From contig VZDJ01000797.1 of assembly GCA_008694505.1 (NCBI GenBank), forward strand, positions 124,001 to 188,000: a DNA stretch of 64,000 nt. Direction: 5' to 3'. Positions 62,725-64,000 of this stretch are shown piece after piece. Each line of letters begins with the position of its first letter. The first letter of the stretch is position 1. A model generated the notes under the pieces. It saw only the letters and a list, made by a program, of their open reading frames with translations, made no database searches and was not told the DNA's origin. Origin of the DNA: Cyanoderma ruficeps (lineage: Eukaryota; Chordata; Aves; Passeriformes; Timaliidae). A program made the translations under genes and the position numbers.

Positions 62725-64000
62725 CTGAAAAAAATATTTTAACTCCATATCAGGCAGCATTAAACATTCGCTTGAATATACAAGCAGGGATTTCTCCTAC
62801 CTTTTTTGTGTGCAGACAAAAACAGGCTGTAGGGAGTGTCTGTGTTTACATCTCATAAGGCTGGCAATTTTATTTGTAGTATTAAGAAGTTAAACTAATA
62901 ACCCCATCACAACCAAGTAGCAAAGGGGGCACAGTAATCCATAAATTATCTTAGAATAAATGTAACACTCAGATGTGTTTCAGGCTTTTCTTATCTAAAT
63001 TTGTCATCATCAATATTTCACTCAGAACTTCAGAATAATTTGAGCGCGCATTTGTTTCAAATGCTATGCATGATGGAAAACTAAAAATGTTTGTTCCAAG
63101 ATAAATGAAAGTATTAAAATAAGGTTCAATCAAAACAAAAGGCACTAGGAGGCCTTCACTCTTTGTAGTTTCTATATTTGTAACTGATTGTTATCTTTAT
63201 GGGAAAAAAGATATTCTCCTTAATAGAAACTAATAAATAGAATAATAGAAACTAATAAATTAATGGTTCAGTTCTGTTTCTCCTTGTATACCATACAAAT
63301 AAGAGTGAGAAAATATAACCAGTGAGAAAACACATGCAGCTTTACATATAACTCAGTTCTGAATGAAAGCTGTACCATAAATGACCTACATCCTATGACA
63401 CACCTCACTCTTAAAAACGTCTTTGAGAGATAAGCACTATCACCAAGCCATAACATTAAAATCTAACCAAAATGCCCCAGTAAAAGATACCAAAAAACAG
63501 CACACGCTTTTTTCTGCTTTACTATTATATTTTTCTTTGACAGAAGGACAGATAATAGCACAGCAGGCAGTACAACACCCTTTAAATCTCTCTGAAAGAA
63601 ATACCTCTTAGGCTGAAAGACAAATGAGCTCTTGCAGCCTTTCAATCATTGTTCTTTCTGTCAAAACTGTAAAGACAACTGTCAATTAACAGAATGTGGT
63701 GGCAATTTTCAGAAATGAACTGTTGCCCACTTGGAAACAAATTCAGGCACGCATAGATGCCACAGAAATGAATGAAAATGTATCTTTGCAAGTTATAAAC
63801 CAAAAAAATAAACCAGAACCTCCACAGCAGCCCTGCAAACCAAGCTTGCTTTATACAGCTAACCCTTAGAAGCACAGCACAGGATTATCATAGCATGATA
63901 ATCCGAGTCAGATAAAAAAATTAATGTAATTAATAAACTTGTTTAATTTCCATGATAAAATAAATAAATGACCCAAGTGAATCACAACTATTATTTGAGT
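62725..64000 (-). other. Intron upstream of the FANCC start codon (5' UTR intron)
   Basis: AT-rich sequence upstream of the start-codon exon. The T-rich tract and CAG at its boundary suggest that it is an intron leading to a non-coding first exon outside the window. A 17-base direct repeat (63222-63238 and 63244-63260) is present. There is no CpG-rich promoter here. Confidence 0.7.
63222..63260 (+). repeat. Direct repeat AATAGAAACTAATAAAT, two copies
   Basis: Two exact 17-base copies, 22 bases apart from start to start. Confidence 0.85.

Noticed and set aside
1..64000. A new multi-gene system, CRISPR array, operon, tRNA or rRNA gene
   Set aside because: The window is vertebrate intronic sequence of one known gene. 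No repeat-spacer array, gene cluster or structural RNA gene was seen on either strand.

Overview
The window is a piece of a bird genome that lies almost entirely inside one gene, FANCC (Fanconi anaemia complementation group C), read on the minus strand. Fourteen coding exons run from the start codon at 62714 down to the stop codon at 6617. Thirteen AT-rich introns separate them. The signs of a bird are several CR1 retroposon copies (the main LINE of birds and other sauropsids), a fragment of an LTR repeat I recognise from bird genomes, and a compact gene with short exons. In chicken FANCC is Z-linked, so this is probably Z-chromosome sequence. That placement is inference; nothing in the window proves it.

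Layout from left to right. Positions 1-6616 lie downstream of the stop codon and hold an LTR fragment (156-488), an assembly gap next to a run of G (1369-1398) and the presumed 3' UTR. Positions 6617-23108 carry coding exons 14 to 8, with two CR1 copies (13675-14343 and 16735-17605) in the introns. The 7.3 kb intron 23109-30461 holds a CpG-rich islet (24250-24480), a CR1 tail and a decayed 1.9 kb CR1 copy (26096-28002). Positions 30462-37313 carry coding exons 7 to 4. A 17.8 kb intron (37314-55152) holds one CR1 copy (49850-50321) followed at once by a second CpG-rich islet (50430-50600). Positions 55153-62724 carry coding exons 3 to 1. The promoter and the non-coding first exon lie beyond the right edge.

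Exon lengths and phases agree with those known for human FANCC except at four places. Coding exon 4 is three codons longer. Coding exon 13 is one codon shorter. Coding exon 12 has two possible in-frame donors. Coding exon 10 is one base short, which shifts the frame and brings a stop codon at 15989-15987. With that one base discounted, the spliced frame gives a protein of 559 residues, against 558 in human. The missing base is either a sequence or assembly error or a real disabling mutation, and it is the point most worth checking.

I found no second protein-coding gene, no tRNA or rRNA gene, no CRISPR array and no sign of a new multi-gene system. The most unusual unexplained structures are the two CpG-rich islets. 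Each carries a CTCF-like motif in the same orientation, and they share two short sequence blocks in the same order.
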